Part shown: piece after piece, positions 53,811 to 62,563 of the stretch
Layout: the number at the start of each line of letters is the position of its first letter
Numbering within the stretch: position 1 is the stretch's first letter
Origin: JAMXLO01 sp963726125
GTDB taxonomy: Bacteria; Pseudomonadota; Alphaproteobacteria; Acetobacterales; Acetobacteraceae
Assembly: GCA_963726125.1 (NCBI GenBank)
Contig: CAVSBG010000016.1
Span: 60,171-124,170, forward strand
Length of the DNA stretch: 64,000 nucleotides
Direction of reading: 5' to 3'
Made by a program: the position numbers and the translations under genes
The notes under the pieces: model-generated
The model's database searches: none
Told to the model about the DNA's origin: nothing
Seen by the model: the letters and a program-made list of their open reading frames with translations, nothing else

Positions 53811-54779
53811 GTGAGCCCGTCTTCAAAGGCGGTGAGCTATTCGCGGGTGGTATCGTCGTCAACGACCGGCGATCTCGACACGCGGCAATCGACCGCACCG
53901 GCCACCGGCTGGTTTGCGCGCGCGCTCGATCGCGCATTCGTGTGGCTGGCGGTAACGCCGACCGCGCTGACTATGTTGTTGGTGTTCGGGCTGCCGCTCG
54001 CCTTCTCGCTCTACCTCAGCATGGAGGGCTGGAGCGCCGATGAAACCCTGTTCGGCGGCAAGTTCGCCGGCACCGCCAACTATGAGGCCCTGCTCACCGA
54101 TCCCGACTTCATCGGCAGCCTGACGCTCACGCTTGGCTATACGGCGGTCACCGTTCTGGCTGAGCTGCTGCTGGGACTCGGCATCGCACTGCTGCTCAAC
54201 CTCGATCTGCCGTTCATCACCTTCTTCCGCACCGCCTTGATCGTGCCGATGATGATGACGCCGATCGTTGCGGCGCTATGCTGGAAATTGCTGCTCGATC
54301 CGGATCACGGCGTGATCGACTACTTCATCGGCAGCAACATCATCTGGTTGGGCCGCCCCTGGTTGGCGCTGTTCGCGGTGGGGTTCGCCAGCGTGTGGCA
54401 GAACACGCCGTTCGTCACCATCCTCGCGCTTGCAGGTCTGCGATCGTTGCCGCATGAACCGATGGAGGCGGCGGCGATCGACGGGGCCAACGCGCTGCAG
54501 CGATTCTGGCACGTCACGCTGCCGCTGATGCGCCCGTACCTGTTGGTCGCGCTGCTGCTGCGCGCGATCTTCGAATTCCGCGCCTTCGACAATGTCTACG
54601 TGATGACCGGTGGCGGCCCCGCGAACGCGACACTGTTGTTGTCGGTCTACACATACCAGGCGTCGTTCGTTCAATTCGACCTGAGCCTTGGCGCGGCTGC
54701 ATCCTGGGTCATGCTGCTGATCGCGCTGGTTGCCTGCCTCGGCTTCGTCGCACTGATCGGCCGGAGGACGACAGCATGA
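53811..54779 (+). CDS. Sugar ABC transporter permease (MalF/UgpA-like)
   Basis: A 322-residue permease with about six helices. The N-terminal half shows TPTALTMLLVFGLPLAFSLY and the coupling EAA-loop reads EPMEAAAIDGANALQRFWHV, followed by TLPLMRPYLLVALLLRAIFE. GTG 53811 after GGAAGGA is preferred over GTG 53796. The second permease overlaps by 4 nt and a binding protein follows. The family imports carbohydrates, including disaccharides and glycerol phosphate. No ATPase gene is adjacent, so it must share one from elsewhere, as CUT1 systems with MsmK-like ATPases do. Confidence 0.93.
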   Translation: MSPSSKAVSYSRVVSSSTTGDLDTRQSTAPATGWFARALDRAFVWLAVTPTALTMLLVFGLPLAFSLYLSMEGWSADETLFGGKFAGTANYEALLTDPDFIGSLTLTLGYTAVTVLAELLLGLGIALLLNLDLPFITFFRTALIVPMMMTPIVAALCWKLLLDPDHGVIDYFIGSNIIWLGRPWLALFAVGFASVWQNTPFVTILALAGLRSLPHEPMEAAAIDGANALQRFWHVTLPLMRPYLLVALLLRAIFEFRAFDNVYVMTGGGPANATLLLSVYTYQASFVQFDLSLGAAASWVMLLIALVACLGFVALIGRRTTA

Positions 54780-55624
54780 AGGCCATGGGTGTGGGGCAGC
54801 GTCGCAGCAAATTGATCTTCGCTGTCAGCGTCTACGCCGCGCTGCTTGCGCTGCTGGTGTTCTTTCTGTTCCCGCTGCTGTGGATCGTCGGTCTGTCGCT
54901 GAAGACGCGGATGCAGGTGTTCGCCTCGCCGCCGCTGTTCCTGTGGGTGCCTACACTGCAAAACTACGCGACCATGCTTGGCACCGGCGCGTTCCAGAGC
55001 GCCTTCATCAACAGCCTGCTGATCTCTGCCGAGGCCGTGCTGCTGTCGATCTGTGTCGGCGTGCCCGCGGCTTATGCGTTCGCACGCTTTCACTTCAGGG
55101 GTCGCGGCCCGCTGTTCATGTCGCTGCTGGTGATGCGCATGCTGCCACCTATTGCAGTGCTGGTGCCGATGTACGTGCTGTTCAGCAAGCTCGGCCTGGC
55201 ACAGACGCGGTTCAGCGTGGTGCTCGCCTATACCACGTTCAGCCTGCCGTTGGTGGTGTGGATCATGCGGGGCTTCTTCGAGGAACTGCCGCGCGAACTC
55301 GAGGAGAGCGCGTGGGTCGATGGTGCCAGCCGCTTCGCCGCATTCCGGCTTGTCGTGCTGCCGCTGGTAAGGCCCGGATTGGTCGCTGCGACCATCCTTG
55401 CGCTGCTGCTGGCTTGGAACGATTTCATCTTCGCCGCGGTCTTGACCACCGATGCCACGCGAACACTGCCAGTGTTGATGGCGAGCTTCTCCGGTGATGT
55501 CGGCGTTGACTGGGGGGCGATGACGGCATCGTGCGTGCTTGTTGTCTTGCCGGTGCTGCTGTTTTCGTTCGCGGCGCAACGCCATCTCGTCGCCGGCCTG
55601 TCATCGGGCGCGGTCAAGGGCTGA
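54776..55624 (+). CDS. Sugar ABC transporter permease (MalG/UgpE-like)
   Basis: A 282-residue six-helix permease. Start on the ATGA overlap with the first permease. Landmarks are FPLLWIVGLSLKTRMQVFAS, AYAFARFHFRGRGPLFMSLL, VMRMLPPIAVLVPMYVLFSK and the EAA-loop LEESAWVDGASRFAAFRLVV. It pairs with the MalF-like subunit to form the membrane channel. The binding-protein gene begins 23 nt after the stop behind GGGAGGA. Confidence 0.93.
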   Translation: MKAMGVGQRRSKLIFAVSVYAALLALLVFFLFPLLWIVGLSLKTRMQVFASPPLFLWVPTLQNYATMLGTGAFQSAFINSLLISAEAVLLSICVGVPAAYAFARFHFRGRGPLFMSLLVMRMLPPIAVLVPMYVLFSKLGLAQTRFSVVLAYTTFSLPLVVWIMRGFFEELPRELEESAWVDGASRFAAFRLVVLPLVRPGLVAATILALLLAWNDFIFAAVLTTDATRTLPVLMASFSGDVGVDWGAMTASCVLVVLPVLLFSFAAQRHLVAGLSSGAVKG

Positions 55625-55647
55625 ACAAAATCCAAGGGAGGAATAGA

Positions 55648-56967
55648 ATGTCCACCGACACACCACATGGGCTATTTCGCCGCCAGTTGCTGCAAGCCTC
55701 GCTGGCTGCTGGGGCCGTTGCCGGAACGGGTCGTGCGGCGCGCGCCCAGAACAAGCCCGAAAAGCTGGTGTTCGTCGGCGACAACGGTCCATGGCACAAA
55801 TGTCTGGTGGAGGAGGTGGCGCCGGCGTTCGAGAAAGCCAGCGGCATCAAGGTCGAATTCACATTGCTGCCGATCGATGCGCTGGTGGCGCGGCTGAAGG
55901 CAGAGCTTAGTTCGGGCGAGGGTGGGATCGACATCGTGCAGTGGGATGCCAGCATGGCGGGTTGGGTGTCGCGCCACATGCAGGACCACGCACAACTGTT
56001 GCAGGGTGCTGCAAGCAAGCATCCCGACTTCGACTGGGCGGACTTTCTGCCATCGGTGCAGAACATGGCGACGTATGAGGGCAAGCTGTCGGGCATTCCC
56101 TATCGGGTTACCACCGGCATCCTGTTCTATCAGAAGCAGTTGCTGGAGCAGGCCGGGGTCAAGCCGCCCACCAACTTCGCTGAATTGCTGGCAGCCGCCG
56201 AGGCCACCACCAAACAGGGCGCGCCCAATCGGTTTGGGTTTGGGTGCATGGGGCGGCAAGGGCCCGCGATGTTGGGCAGCTTCACGCCGTTCCTGCGTTC
56301 CTCAGGCGGGCAGTACTATGACCCGAAGACTGGCGACATCTTCGTCAACCAGCCGGCCGCGGTCGGCGCGCTGCAATACTACGGCGACCTGATGACGAAG
56401 TACCACGTCACCAATCCGGCGTCTTTGACCTGGGAGTTCGACGGGATCATCGCCGGCGGTCAGGCTGACCAGTTCGCCATGACCGTCACTCTGGCGCCGT
56501 ATGGCGAGGCGATGAACAACCCAGCGGTGTCCAAGACGGGTGGCAAATGGGCATTCTCCGTGATGCCGGGCAAGGACGACGTGAAGCAGAACGCCACCTA
56601 CCTGGCAGGCTGGATGCTGGGGGTGCCGGAGAAAGCCAAGAACACCGACTGGTCGTTCGAGTTCATTCAGATGGCCACGTCGAAGCAATGGATGATGCGC
56701 TCGATCGATCTCGGCAACGCGCCGCCGCGCGCGTCGGTGCTGCAGGACCCGACCGTGCTGGCGAAGCACCCCTGGGCACCTGTCGCGGGCGAGGCGTTCA
56801 AGACGGCCGTCCTCGATCATCGCGATCCGCTGTGGGCGTCGGCGCAGTTGACGCTGCGCACCGGCATTTCGCAGGTGCTGCTCGGTCAGAAGACCGCGCA
56901 GGAAGCGCTGGACGATGTCGCCAGGCAGTGGCAGCGCAGCTTCAAGCTGGCAGGCATAAAGGGATAG
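55648..56967 (+). CDS. Sugar ABC transporter substrate-binding protein
   Basis: A 439-residue periplasmic binding protein of the extracellular solute-binding family 1. The leader carries a twin-arginine-like segment (LFRRQLLQASLAAGAVAG) ending in RAARAQ, so Tat export is possible. Mature segments typical of the family include VAPAFEKASGIKVEFTLLPI, GIDIVQWDASMAGWVSRHMQ, YRVTTGILFYQKQLLEQAGV and WMLGVPEKAKNTDWSFEFIQ. ATG 55648 follows GGGAGGAATAGA. It completes a permease-permease-binding protein operon without an ATPase. Confidence 0.93.
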   Translation: MSTDTPHGLFRRQLLQASLAAGAVAGTGRAARAQNKPEKLVFVGDNGPWHKCLVEEVAPAFEKASGIKVEFTLLPIDALVARLKAELSSGEGGIDIVQWDASMAGWVSRHMQDHAQLLQGAASKHPDFDWADFLPSVQNMATYEGKLSGIPYRVTTGILFYQKQLLEQAGVKPPTNFAELLAAAEATTKQGAPNRFGFGCMGRQGPAMLGSFTPFLRSSGGQYYDPKTGDIFVNQPAAVGALQYYGDLMTKYHVTNPASLTWEFDGIIAGGQADQFAMTVTLAPYGEAMNNPAVSKTGGKWAFSVMPGKDDVKQNATYLAGWMLGVPEKAKNTDWSFEFIQMATSKQWMMRSIDLGNAPPRASVLQDPTVLAKHPWAPVAGEAFKTAVLDHRDPLWASAQLTLRTGISQVLLGQKTAQEALDDVARQWQRSFKLAGIKG

Positions 56968-57071
56968 CAGCGAAAAAAATTTCGCCGCGCCTGCATCCGA
57001 TCGATCCTCTCGCGACGATAGGGGACAGCGGCCGCTGATGGCCGCTCCATCGAGAGAGAGGATAGACCCCA

Positions 57072-57638
57072 ATGAAGCGTGCTGCCCTGTTCGCTGCGAT
57101 CCTGCTGGCGTCCGCCGCCCCCGTGTTCGCCGGCCAGACCATGACCGAGTCCACCGTCCGCGTCGGTGGCCAGGCGATGTTCCCGTCGAAGACCATCGTC
57201 GCCAACGCGGTGAATTCCGCCGACCACACGACGCTGGTCGCGGCGGTGAAGGCTGCCGGCCTGGTCGATACGCTGAATGGGCCCGGCCCGTTCACCGTGT
57301 TCGCGCCGACCAATGAGGCGTTCGGCATGCTGCCGGCCGGCACCGTGGACACTCTGGTGAAGCCTGAGAACAAGGCGATGCTCACCAAGATCCTGACGTA
57401 CCACGTGGTCGCCGGTAACTATGACAGCAACAAGCTGCGCGCGATGATCCTCGCGGGCAACGGCACCGCGACACTGACCACCGTCAGCGGCGGCAAGCTG
57501 TGGCTGATGATGAACGGTTCGTCGAACATCACCGTCAAGGACGAGAAGGGCGACCTCGCCGACATCACCATCGCTGACGTGCGCCAGTCGAATGGCGTCA
57601 TCCAGGTCGTCGATCACGTGCTGCTCCCCGGAGCCTGA
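57072..57638 (+). CDS. Secreted fasciclin-domain protein
   Basis: A 188-residue exported protein: signal peptide MKRAALFAAILLASAAPVFA, then one fasciclin (FAS1) domain with the conserved H1 and H2 patterns (NAVNSADHTTLVAAVKAAGL, GPFTVFAPTNEAF, KILTYHVVAG and GVIQVVDHVLLPG). FAS1 domains mediate adhesion or act as periplasmic partner proteins. A hairpin pair follows its stop before the cytochrome b gene. The grouping with cytochrome b and a molybdoenzyme recurs in my view of alphaproteobacterial genomes, but I cannot check this. Upstream, 56968-57071 holds a small GCGAAA/TTTCGC hairpin after the binding-protein stop. Confidence 0.94.
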   Translation: MKRAALFAAILLASAAPVFAGQTMTESTVRVGGQAMFPSKTIVANAVNSADHTTLVAAVKAAGLVDTLNGPGPFTVFAPTNEAFGMLPAGTVDTLVKPENKAMLTKILTYHVVAGNYDSNKLRAMILAGNGTATLTTVSGGKLWLMMNGSSNITVKDEKGDLADITIADVRQSNGVIQVVDHVLLPGA

Positions 57639-57644
57639 TCGACC

Positions 57645-57688
57645 GCGGGCGGCCTTTCCCCTGGGCCGCCCGCATTCGCCTTGCGAAT
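57645..57688 (+). terminator. Two tandem hairpins after the fasciclin gene
   Basis: GCGGGCGGCC (57645-57654) pairs perfectly with 57664-57673; directly after it ATTCGC (57674-57679) pairs with GCGAAT (57683-57688). The first starts 6 nt after the fasciclin stop and the second ends next to the GGAG ribosome binding site of the cytochrome b gene. They could reduce read-through, giving more fasciclin than cytochrome. Confidence 0.5.
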
Positions 57689-57700
57689 GGAGCGTTTGCC

Positions 57701-58282
57701 ATGCGCATCCACCCGCTTTTGGTGCGGATCACGCACTGGATCAATGCCGTTGCGATGACCGTCATGATCGCGAGCGGCTGGCAGATCTACAACGCCTCGC
57801 CACTGCTCCCGTTCGAGTTTGCCACGTGGCTGACACTGGGCCACTGGCTTGGTGGCGCGCTCGCCTGGCACTTCGGCGCGATGTGGTTGCTGGCTGGGAA
57901 TTTCGTAGTCTATCTCGCTTATGGGTTGCTGTCGGGCCACATCCGCCGGCGACTGTTCCCGTTGAGGCCGCGCGAGGTCTGGCACGATGCGATGCAGGCG
58001 CTGCGGTTCCGGCTGCCGCACAGCGGCACGCAGTACAACGCGGTTCAGCGGCTGCTTTATGTTCTGGCCGGTTGCGGCATCGCACTGGCGATCGTCTCGG
58101 GTCTGGCGATCTGGAAGCCAGTGCAATTGTATCCGCTGACTTTTGCTCTCGGCGGCTATGAGGTTGCGCGTCGTGTGCACTTTCTCGCCATGGCCGGCAT
58201 CGTAGGGTTCATTGTTGTGCACCTCGTGTTGGTTGCGGTCGTACCGCGCACGTTGCGGCCCATGGTCACGGGGCGCGAGTGA
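57701..58282 (+). CDS. Cytochrome b561/b6-type membrane subunit
   Basis: A 193-residue integral membrane protein of about four helices. Candidate haem-ligand histidines are in RITHWINAVAMTVMIASGW, LGHWLGGALAWHFGAMW, and RRVHFLAMAGIVGFIVVHL. The family includes the haem-bearing subunits of Ni/Fe hydrogenase and thiosulfate reductase. The stop overlaps the start of the molybdoenzyme gene (TGATG), so the two are made together and probably exchange electrons, like MsrQ with MsrP. Confidence 0.93.
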   Translation: MRIHPLLVRITHWINAVAMTVMIASGWQIYNASPLLPFEFATWLTLGHWLGGALAWHFGAMWLLAGNFVVYLAYGLLSGHIRRRLFPLRPREVWHDAMQALRFRLPHSGTQYNAVQRLLYVLAGCGIALAIVSGLAIWKPVQLYPLTFALGGYEVARRVHFLAMAGIVGFIVVHLVLVAVVPRTLRPMVTGRE

Positions 58283-59025
58283 TGGCCCGCGTCAACCCCG
58301 CTAATCACCAGCGAAGCCTGGAACTTGCGTCGCGTCGATTGTTCTTGCGCGGCACGCTTTCGATCGGCGCCGTGTCACTGTTGACCGGCTGCAACCTGGA
58401 AGATGACGACGCGGTGGATCGCGTGCTGTCCGCGATGTCGCGTTGGAACGATCGGGTGCAGGCGGCGTTATTCAGCCGTGCCCGCATGGCACCGACATAC
58501 AGCGAAGCTGACATCACGGATCCGTTCCCGTTCAACGCCTACTATCCGCTCGATCAGGTGCGCCATGTCGATGGTGGCACGTGGCGGCTGGAGGTGTCAG
58601 GCCTCATCAATGAACGTCGCGCCTGGTCTCTGGCCGATCTCGCAGCGCTGCCGCAGACCAGCCAGATAACACGCCACATCTGCATCGAGGGCTGGAGCGC
58701 GATCGGCAAATGGGGCGGCGTCCCGTTCCACGATTTCCTTGCGCGCATCGGTGCCGATACGCGGGCGCGATATGTGTCGTTCCGCTGCGCCGACGACTAT
58801 CGCAGCTCGATCGATATGGCGACGGCGCTGCACAACCAAACGCTGCTTGCGCTGACCTTCCGTGATGCGCCGTTGCCGTCGGCGTACGGGTATCCGGTTA
58901 AGCTGCGCGTGCCGACAAAGCTTGGGTTCAAAAACCCGAAGCACATCGTCGCTATCGAGGTGACCAACGATTACCCTGGCGGGTTCTGGGAGGATTACGG
59001 CTACAACTGGTTCAGCGGAAGCTGA
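58282..59025 (+). CDS. Molybdopterin-dependent oxidoreductase (MsrP/YedY or sulfite oxidase-like)
   Basis: A 247-residue periplasmic enzyme. The leader SRRLFLRGTLSIGAVSLLTGC has a twin-arginine pattern and a lipobox-like LLTGC, so it may be a Tat-exported lipoprotein. The Mo-pterin domain includes WRLEVSGLINERRAWSLADL, the cysteine-ligand motif RHICIEGWSAIGKWGG, and VKLRVPTKLGFKNPKHIVAI. The first residues overlap the cytochrome b stop. The C-terminal sulfite-oxidase dimerisation domain is missing, as in MsrP. A methionine sulfoxide or other S/N-oxide substrate is possible but unproven. Confidence 0.93.
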   Translation: MARVNPANHQRSLELASRRLFLRGTLSIGAVSLLTGCNLEDDDAVDRVLSAMSRWNDRVQAALFSRARMAPTYSEADITDPFPFNAYYPLDQVRHVDGGTWRLEVSGLINERRAWSLADLAALPQTSQITRHICIEGWSAIGKWGGVPFHDFLARIGADTRARYVSFRCADDYRSSIDMATALHNQTLLALTFRDAPLPSAYGYPVKLRVPTKLGFKNPKHIVAIEVTNDYPGGFWEDYGYNWFSGS

Positions 59026-59162
59026 TCTGGCACGGCACTACGATGCATTGTTGCCGTCTTGACCGGCCCATTGTCCCCAATCCTCGACTAATCGCTTGCT
59101 TGAGGCTCGGAGAACTGTAAGATGCTTAGCGAAATAAATCTTGCTCACGGGCGATAAAGATC

Positions 59163-59633
59163 ATGTCAGAACAACAATCGGAAGTCGATGCCAACACCCG
59201 CCTGGCTACGGCATCGCATCTCATCTCGAATGCGTGTGCCTGGTCAGCCGGTGTCGGTCTGATCCCGCTTCCCATCGTTGATGTTGCGGCTTTAGCCGTG
59301 GTGCAGGTCAAGCTGGCCGACGATATTGCCCGCCTCTATGGACAACGCTTCACCCGGGACGCCCTCAAGGGAACCGTCGCGGTGTTGCTGAGCACCATCG
59401 TTCCAACCGGTGTCGCCGGTGCGGTCGGTGGCAGCCTGAAATTCGTCCCCGGCATAGGGACCACCGTCGGAGTGCTGTCCCAACCGGCGTTTGGCGCCGC
59501 GGCAACCTACGCACTCGGTCGGGTGCTGGTCCGCCACTTCGAGTTCGGCGGGACGACGATGTCCTTCCGGGCCGACGCAATCCACGAGGACCTGAAGAAG
59601 GAATTCGACGCGGCACGGGCACACCCCGCCTGA
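59163..59633 (+). CDS. DUF697 (YcjF-like) protein
   Basis: A 156-residue protein with two hydrophobic segments (about 25-50 and 70-120). The sequence GVGLIPLPIVDVAALAVVQV with KLADDIARLYGQRFTRDALK is the DUF697 signature; VPTGVAGAVGGSLKFVPGIG completes it. DUF697 proteins often accompany membrane-associated GTPases, none of which is seen here. A possible promoter lies at 59096-59123 (TTGCTT, 16 bp, TAAGAT). A 52-aa membrane frame follows after 10 nt and then a peptide exporter, so a role in the same membrane process is conceivable. Confidence 0.82.
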   Translation: MSEQQSEVDANTRLATASHLISNACAWSAGVGLIPLPIVDVAALAVVQVKLADDIARLYGQRFTRDALKGTVAVLLSTIVPTGVAGAVGGSLKFVPGIGTTVGVLSQPAFGAAATYALGRVLVRHFEFGGTTMSFRADAIHEDLKKEFDAARAHPA

Positions 59634-59643
59634 CCGTCGACGC

Positions 59644-59802
59644 ATGGCCGCTATCGCCTGCTACGTCGGTCTTGCCGCGATCGTCGGCTTTCTCGGACGC
59701 CGATGCGTTGTTGGCGCAACTGGCTGTTTTGTGTTTTCGCTGCTGTTCACGCCGCCACTCGTCGCGCTGATGCTTCTGATCACACGGAGAAGAAGTGCCT
59801 AG
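59644..59802 (+). CDS. Putative 52-aa two-span membrane protein
   Basis: A frame starting 10 nt after the DUF697 stop encodes MAAIACYVGLAAIVGFLGRR, a short Cys-containing loop, a second hydrophobic span (FVFSLLFTPPLVALMLLI) and a basic end TRRRSA. Two short helices with a positive connecting loop fit a membrane hairpin. No strong Shine-Dalgarno is visible, so it may rely on translational coupling. The peptide exporter begins 83 nt later. Confidence 0.45.
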   Translation: MAAIACYVGLAAIVGFLGRRCVVGATGCFVFSLLFTPPLVALMLLITRRRSA

Positions 59803-59885
59803 CGCGTCGCCGATCGGACATGCTCCGGTGCTAGCACGCCGAGCGCCATGAATGCCGGAATGTCCCCGATCAGGGGCATCGTCGC

Positions 59886-61577
59886 ATGACGGCCGGTGAT
59901 CAGCCACTCGGTGACCGCCTCCTCAGAATGCTGGGGGGTTTTCGGGTCACCCTGCCACGGCTGCCCAAATTCACGCTCGGTCAGCTGCCCCAGAATGTTT
60001 CGCTCCGGCGGCTCGCGGTTCTGCTGGTGGTGGGCGGCGTGGCCAGCATCGGCATCATCGGGGTCTTGAACGCAGCGGCACAGGCGCAGTCCTCGGATGG
60101 CCGTTCGCTTGCTCTGCCGTTACTGTTCGTCCTGCTGATCCTGATCTACCGGTTCGCCCAGCGTTCGCTGATCCGAACGGCCTCGTCAGCTATCGAGGAA
60201 TTGCTGCAGCTCATGCGGTCGCGCATCGCTGGCAAGCTGGTACGGCTCGATCTGGACGTATTCGAGTCACTGCCTCGTGAATCGATGCTCGCATCGCTCG
60301 GCCAGCACTATGCTGCGATTTCAGATGCCATCCTGCCCATGGCGCTCGGCGTCCAATCGTCCGCCATCCTGGTGCTGACCGTGGCGTATCTGATTTATCT
60401 GTCGCCAATTGCCGGCATCATGACAGCCGCTCTCGGGTTGGCCTGCGCTGCCATTTACATCAGGCACGAAACGGAACTTGCCGCCACCATGCGGGTGACG
60501 GCTGACGAACGCATGAAGCTGCTCGCGATGCTGCGGGAGGTGACCGACGGCTTCAAGGAACTGCGCCTGGATGCAGTGAAGCGGCAGGCCGTGATGCAGG
60601 AGGTGGTCAACCACTCGCGCCTTGCTGCGGGCGCGATGGCGGAGACCGCAGCCATACATGGTCGGCTGATGGTCTTTGCCACGTCGGTCGCGTATTTACT
60701 CGCCGCCGCCTGCGTTCTGATCCTGCCAGTGATCGACAATGTCGATCAGAAACATCGGTTTGTGATCCTGACGGTCGTGCTGTTTTTCATCGGTCCCTTG
60801 GGGGGCGCGGTCGGATCCGTCCAACACTTTGCCACAGCTCGGTTTGCGCTGCAGCAGATCCGCGACTTCGAGCGCCGTCTCGATGAACTGATCACCGACA
60901 TTCCGCCGGCCGTGGCACCGGAGCCATTCCAGAGCCTGGAATTGCGCGAGGCTGCCTATCAATACACCCGCACCGATTCGGAGACCCCGTTCAATATCGG
61001 GCCGCTCGACTTCGTCCTGCACCAGGGGGAGATCGTCTTCATCACCGGCGCGAACGGATCCGGCAAGACGACCCTGTTGCGCATGCTGACTGGCCTGTAT
61101 CGGCCGCGGTCGGGAGAAATCGAACTCAATGGGGCTACAGTCAGCTACCCTGAATACGAGTTGTATCGACAGAATTTCAGCACTGTCCTCAGTGATTTCC
61201 ATGTGTTCCGCTGCCCGTACGGGTTCAGCGACGACCAGCTTGGCGTGCTCGACCGTACGCTTCAGGCCCTGCAGATCAGGCACAAGCTGCCGCAGGATCT
61301 CAGGACAGGATATGATCCGTCACGGCTGTCGACCGGACAGCGCAAGCGACTTGCCCTCGCGGTTGCCGTATCGGAGGGACGCCCCGTTCTGGTCATCGAC
61401 GAATGGGCGGCCGACCAGGACCCCGAATCACGCGATACATTTTACCGCGCCGTGCTTCCGCAACTCCAGAAAGAGGGCGTCACGATTGTGGCTGTCACCC
61501 ATGACGATCGCTATTTCGACGCGGCGAACCGACGCTATCACATGGAGGAAGGCCGCCTGAGCCTGGATGCCGAATGA
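59886..61577 (+). CDS. Cyclic peptide/siderophore export ABC transporter (SyrD/PvdE family)
   Basis: A 563-residue half-exporter: six helices (about 40-330) then an ATPase. Motifs: Walker A TGANGSGKTTLLRML, signature LSTGQRKRLALAVAV, Walker B VLVIDEWAADQDPE and switch His VAVTHDDRYF. The LSTGQRKR signature and DEWAADQDP are characteristic of the SyrD/PvdE type, which moves nonribosomal peptides and siderophore precursors across the inner membrane. The adjoining NRPS, MbtH and SPFH genes agree with that role. It overlaps the SPFH gene by 4 nt. A substrate needing periplasmic maturation is possible. Confidence 0.93.
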   Translation: MTAGDQPLGDRLLRMLGGFRVTLPRLPKFTLGQLPQNVSLRRLAVLLVVGGVASIGIIGVLNAAAQAQSSDGRSLALPLLFVLLILIYRFAQRSLIRTASSAIEELLQLMRSRIAGKLVRLDLDVFESLPRESMLASLGQHYAAISDAILPMALGVQSSAILVLTVAYLIYLSPIAGIMTAALGLACAAIYIRHETELAATMRVTADERMKLLAMLREVTDGFKELRLDAVKRQAVMQEVVNHSRLAAGAMAETAAIHGRLMVFATSVAYLLAAACVLILPVIDNVDQKHRFVILTVVLFFIGPLGGAVGSVQHFATARFALQQIRDFERRLDELITDIPPAVAPEPFQSLELREAAYQYTRTDSETPFNIGPLDFVLHQGEIVFITGANGSGKTTLLRMLTGLYRPRSGEIELNGATVSYPEYELYRQNFSTVLSDFHVFRCPYGFSDDQLGVLDRTLQALQIRHKLPQDLRTGYDPSRLSTGQRKRLALAVAVSEGRPVLVIDEWAADQDPESRDTFYRAVLPQLQKEGVTIVAVTHDDRYFDAANRRYHMEEGRLSLDAE

Positions 61578-62536
61578 GCGGCACAGCAGAATCGCGGCGG
61601 CGTAAAGTTTACCGAACGCTCACCGAAAGCAGCCTGTTCGGACTGATAGTCCTGTCCTTCCTGCTATTGGTGTTCTGGTCCAGGATCGTCATCACGATCC
61701 CGGCTGGTTCTATCGGCGTGCTGTGGCATCGATTCGGCGGCACGGTCCTCAATTACCATTGCACAGAGGGGCTCAGGCTGATCTTCCCCTGGGATCGGAT
61801 TTTCATTTACGACGCCCGGCTGCGGCGCATCGATCAGAAGATCTCGGCCCTCAGCGGCGACGGCCTGCCAGTGGGCATTTTCACTTCGACCTCTTTCTTC
61901 ATCGACCAGGCCACCGTGGCCGAGCTTCATAAGGCCGTCGGGCCGGACTATGAACGCACGCTCCTTCAGCCACTCATTACGGCACAGATTTCCCGCATGG
62001 TCGCGTCCCGCAACAGCGACCAGCTTTACAGCCTCTCGCGTGCCGAAATCATGGGCCAAATCACCAACGCGGTGCAGCAGGCTTTGTCCGATCGCTCGCG
62101 GGACGGCGTCGCGTTGTCCAGCATCATCCACATGATCAATGTCGACGTTCGCTCGATCGTATTGCCGCCCGATCTCGTGAAGGCCATCGAGTTAAAGCTG
62201 TCCGAACAGCAGCAGGTTCTGCGTTATGCCTTTGTGTTGCAGAAGGAACGGCTCGAAAGCCAGCGCAAGGTCATCGAGGCCGAGGGCATCAGAAACTTCC
62301 AACAGGTCGTGACGCCGTCGATCTCCGACAGTTATCTTCGGTGGCGTGGCATCGAGGCCACGTTAAGTCTCGCGACGTCGGCGAACAGCAAGGTGGTCGT
62401 CATCGGCAGCGGCCCCGGCGGCTTGCCGATCATTCTGGGTGGCATGGACGACAAGGGTGCGTCACCGCCCGCTGCCGTACCCACCGTGCCGGCTATAGCC
62501 ACCCCTCCTGCCGTTCCCATTCCGCCCGCCCGATAG
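61574..62536 (+). CDS. SPFH/band 7 (prohibitin-like) membrane protein
   Basis: A 320-residue protein with one N-terminal membrane helix (about 20-40, LFGLIVLSFLLLVFWSRIVI) and an SPFH domain (about 43-210: IPAGSIGVLWHRFGGTVLNY, IFIYDARLRRIDQKISALSG). A helical stretch (LKLSEQQQVLRYAFVLQKER) and a Pro/Ala tail (about 290-320) follow. SPFH proteins form large rings that organise membranes or proteases. Translational coupling to a peptide exporter is unusual and suggests a scaffold for the export machinery. This is inference. Confidence 0.9.
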   Translation: MSGTAESRRRKVYRTLTESSLFGLIVLSFLLLVFWSRIVITIPAGSIGVLWHRFGGTVLNYHCTEGLRLIFPWDRIFIYDARLRRIDQKISALSGDGLPVGIFTSTSFFIDQATVAELHKAVGPDYERTLLQPLITAQISRMVASRNSDQLYSLSRAEIMGQITNAVQQALSDRSRDGVALSSIIHMINVDVRSIVLPPDLVKAIELKLSEQQQVLRYAFVLQKERLESQRKVIEAEGIRNFQQVVTPSISDSYLRWRGIEATLSLATSANSKVVVIGSGPGGLPIILGGMDDKGASPPAAVPTVPAIATPPAVPIPPAR

Positions 62537-62563
62537 TCGTTGACACAGAATTCCCTCAACTAA

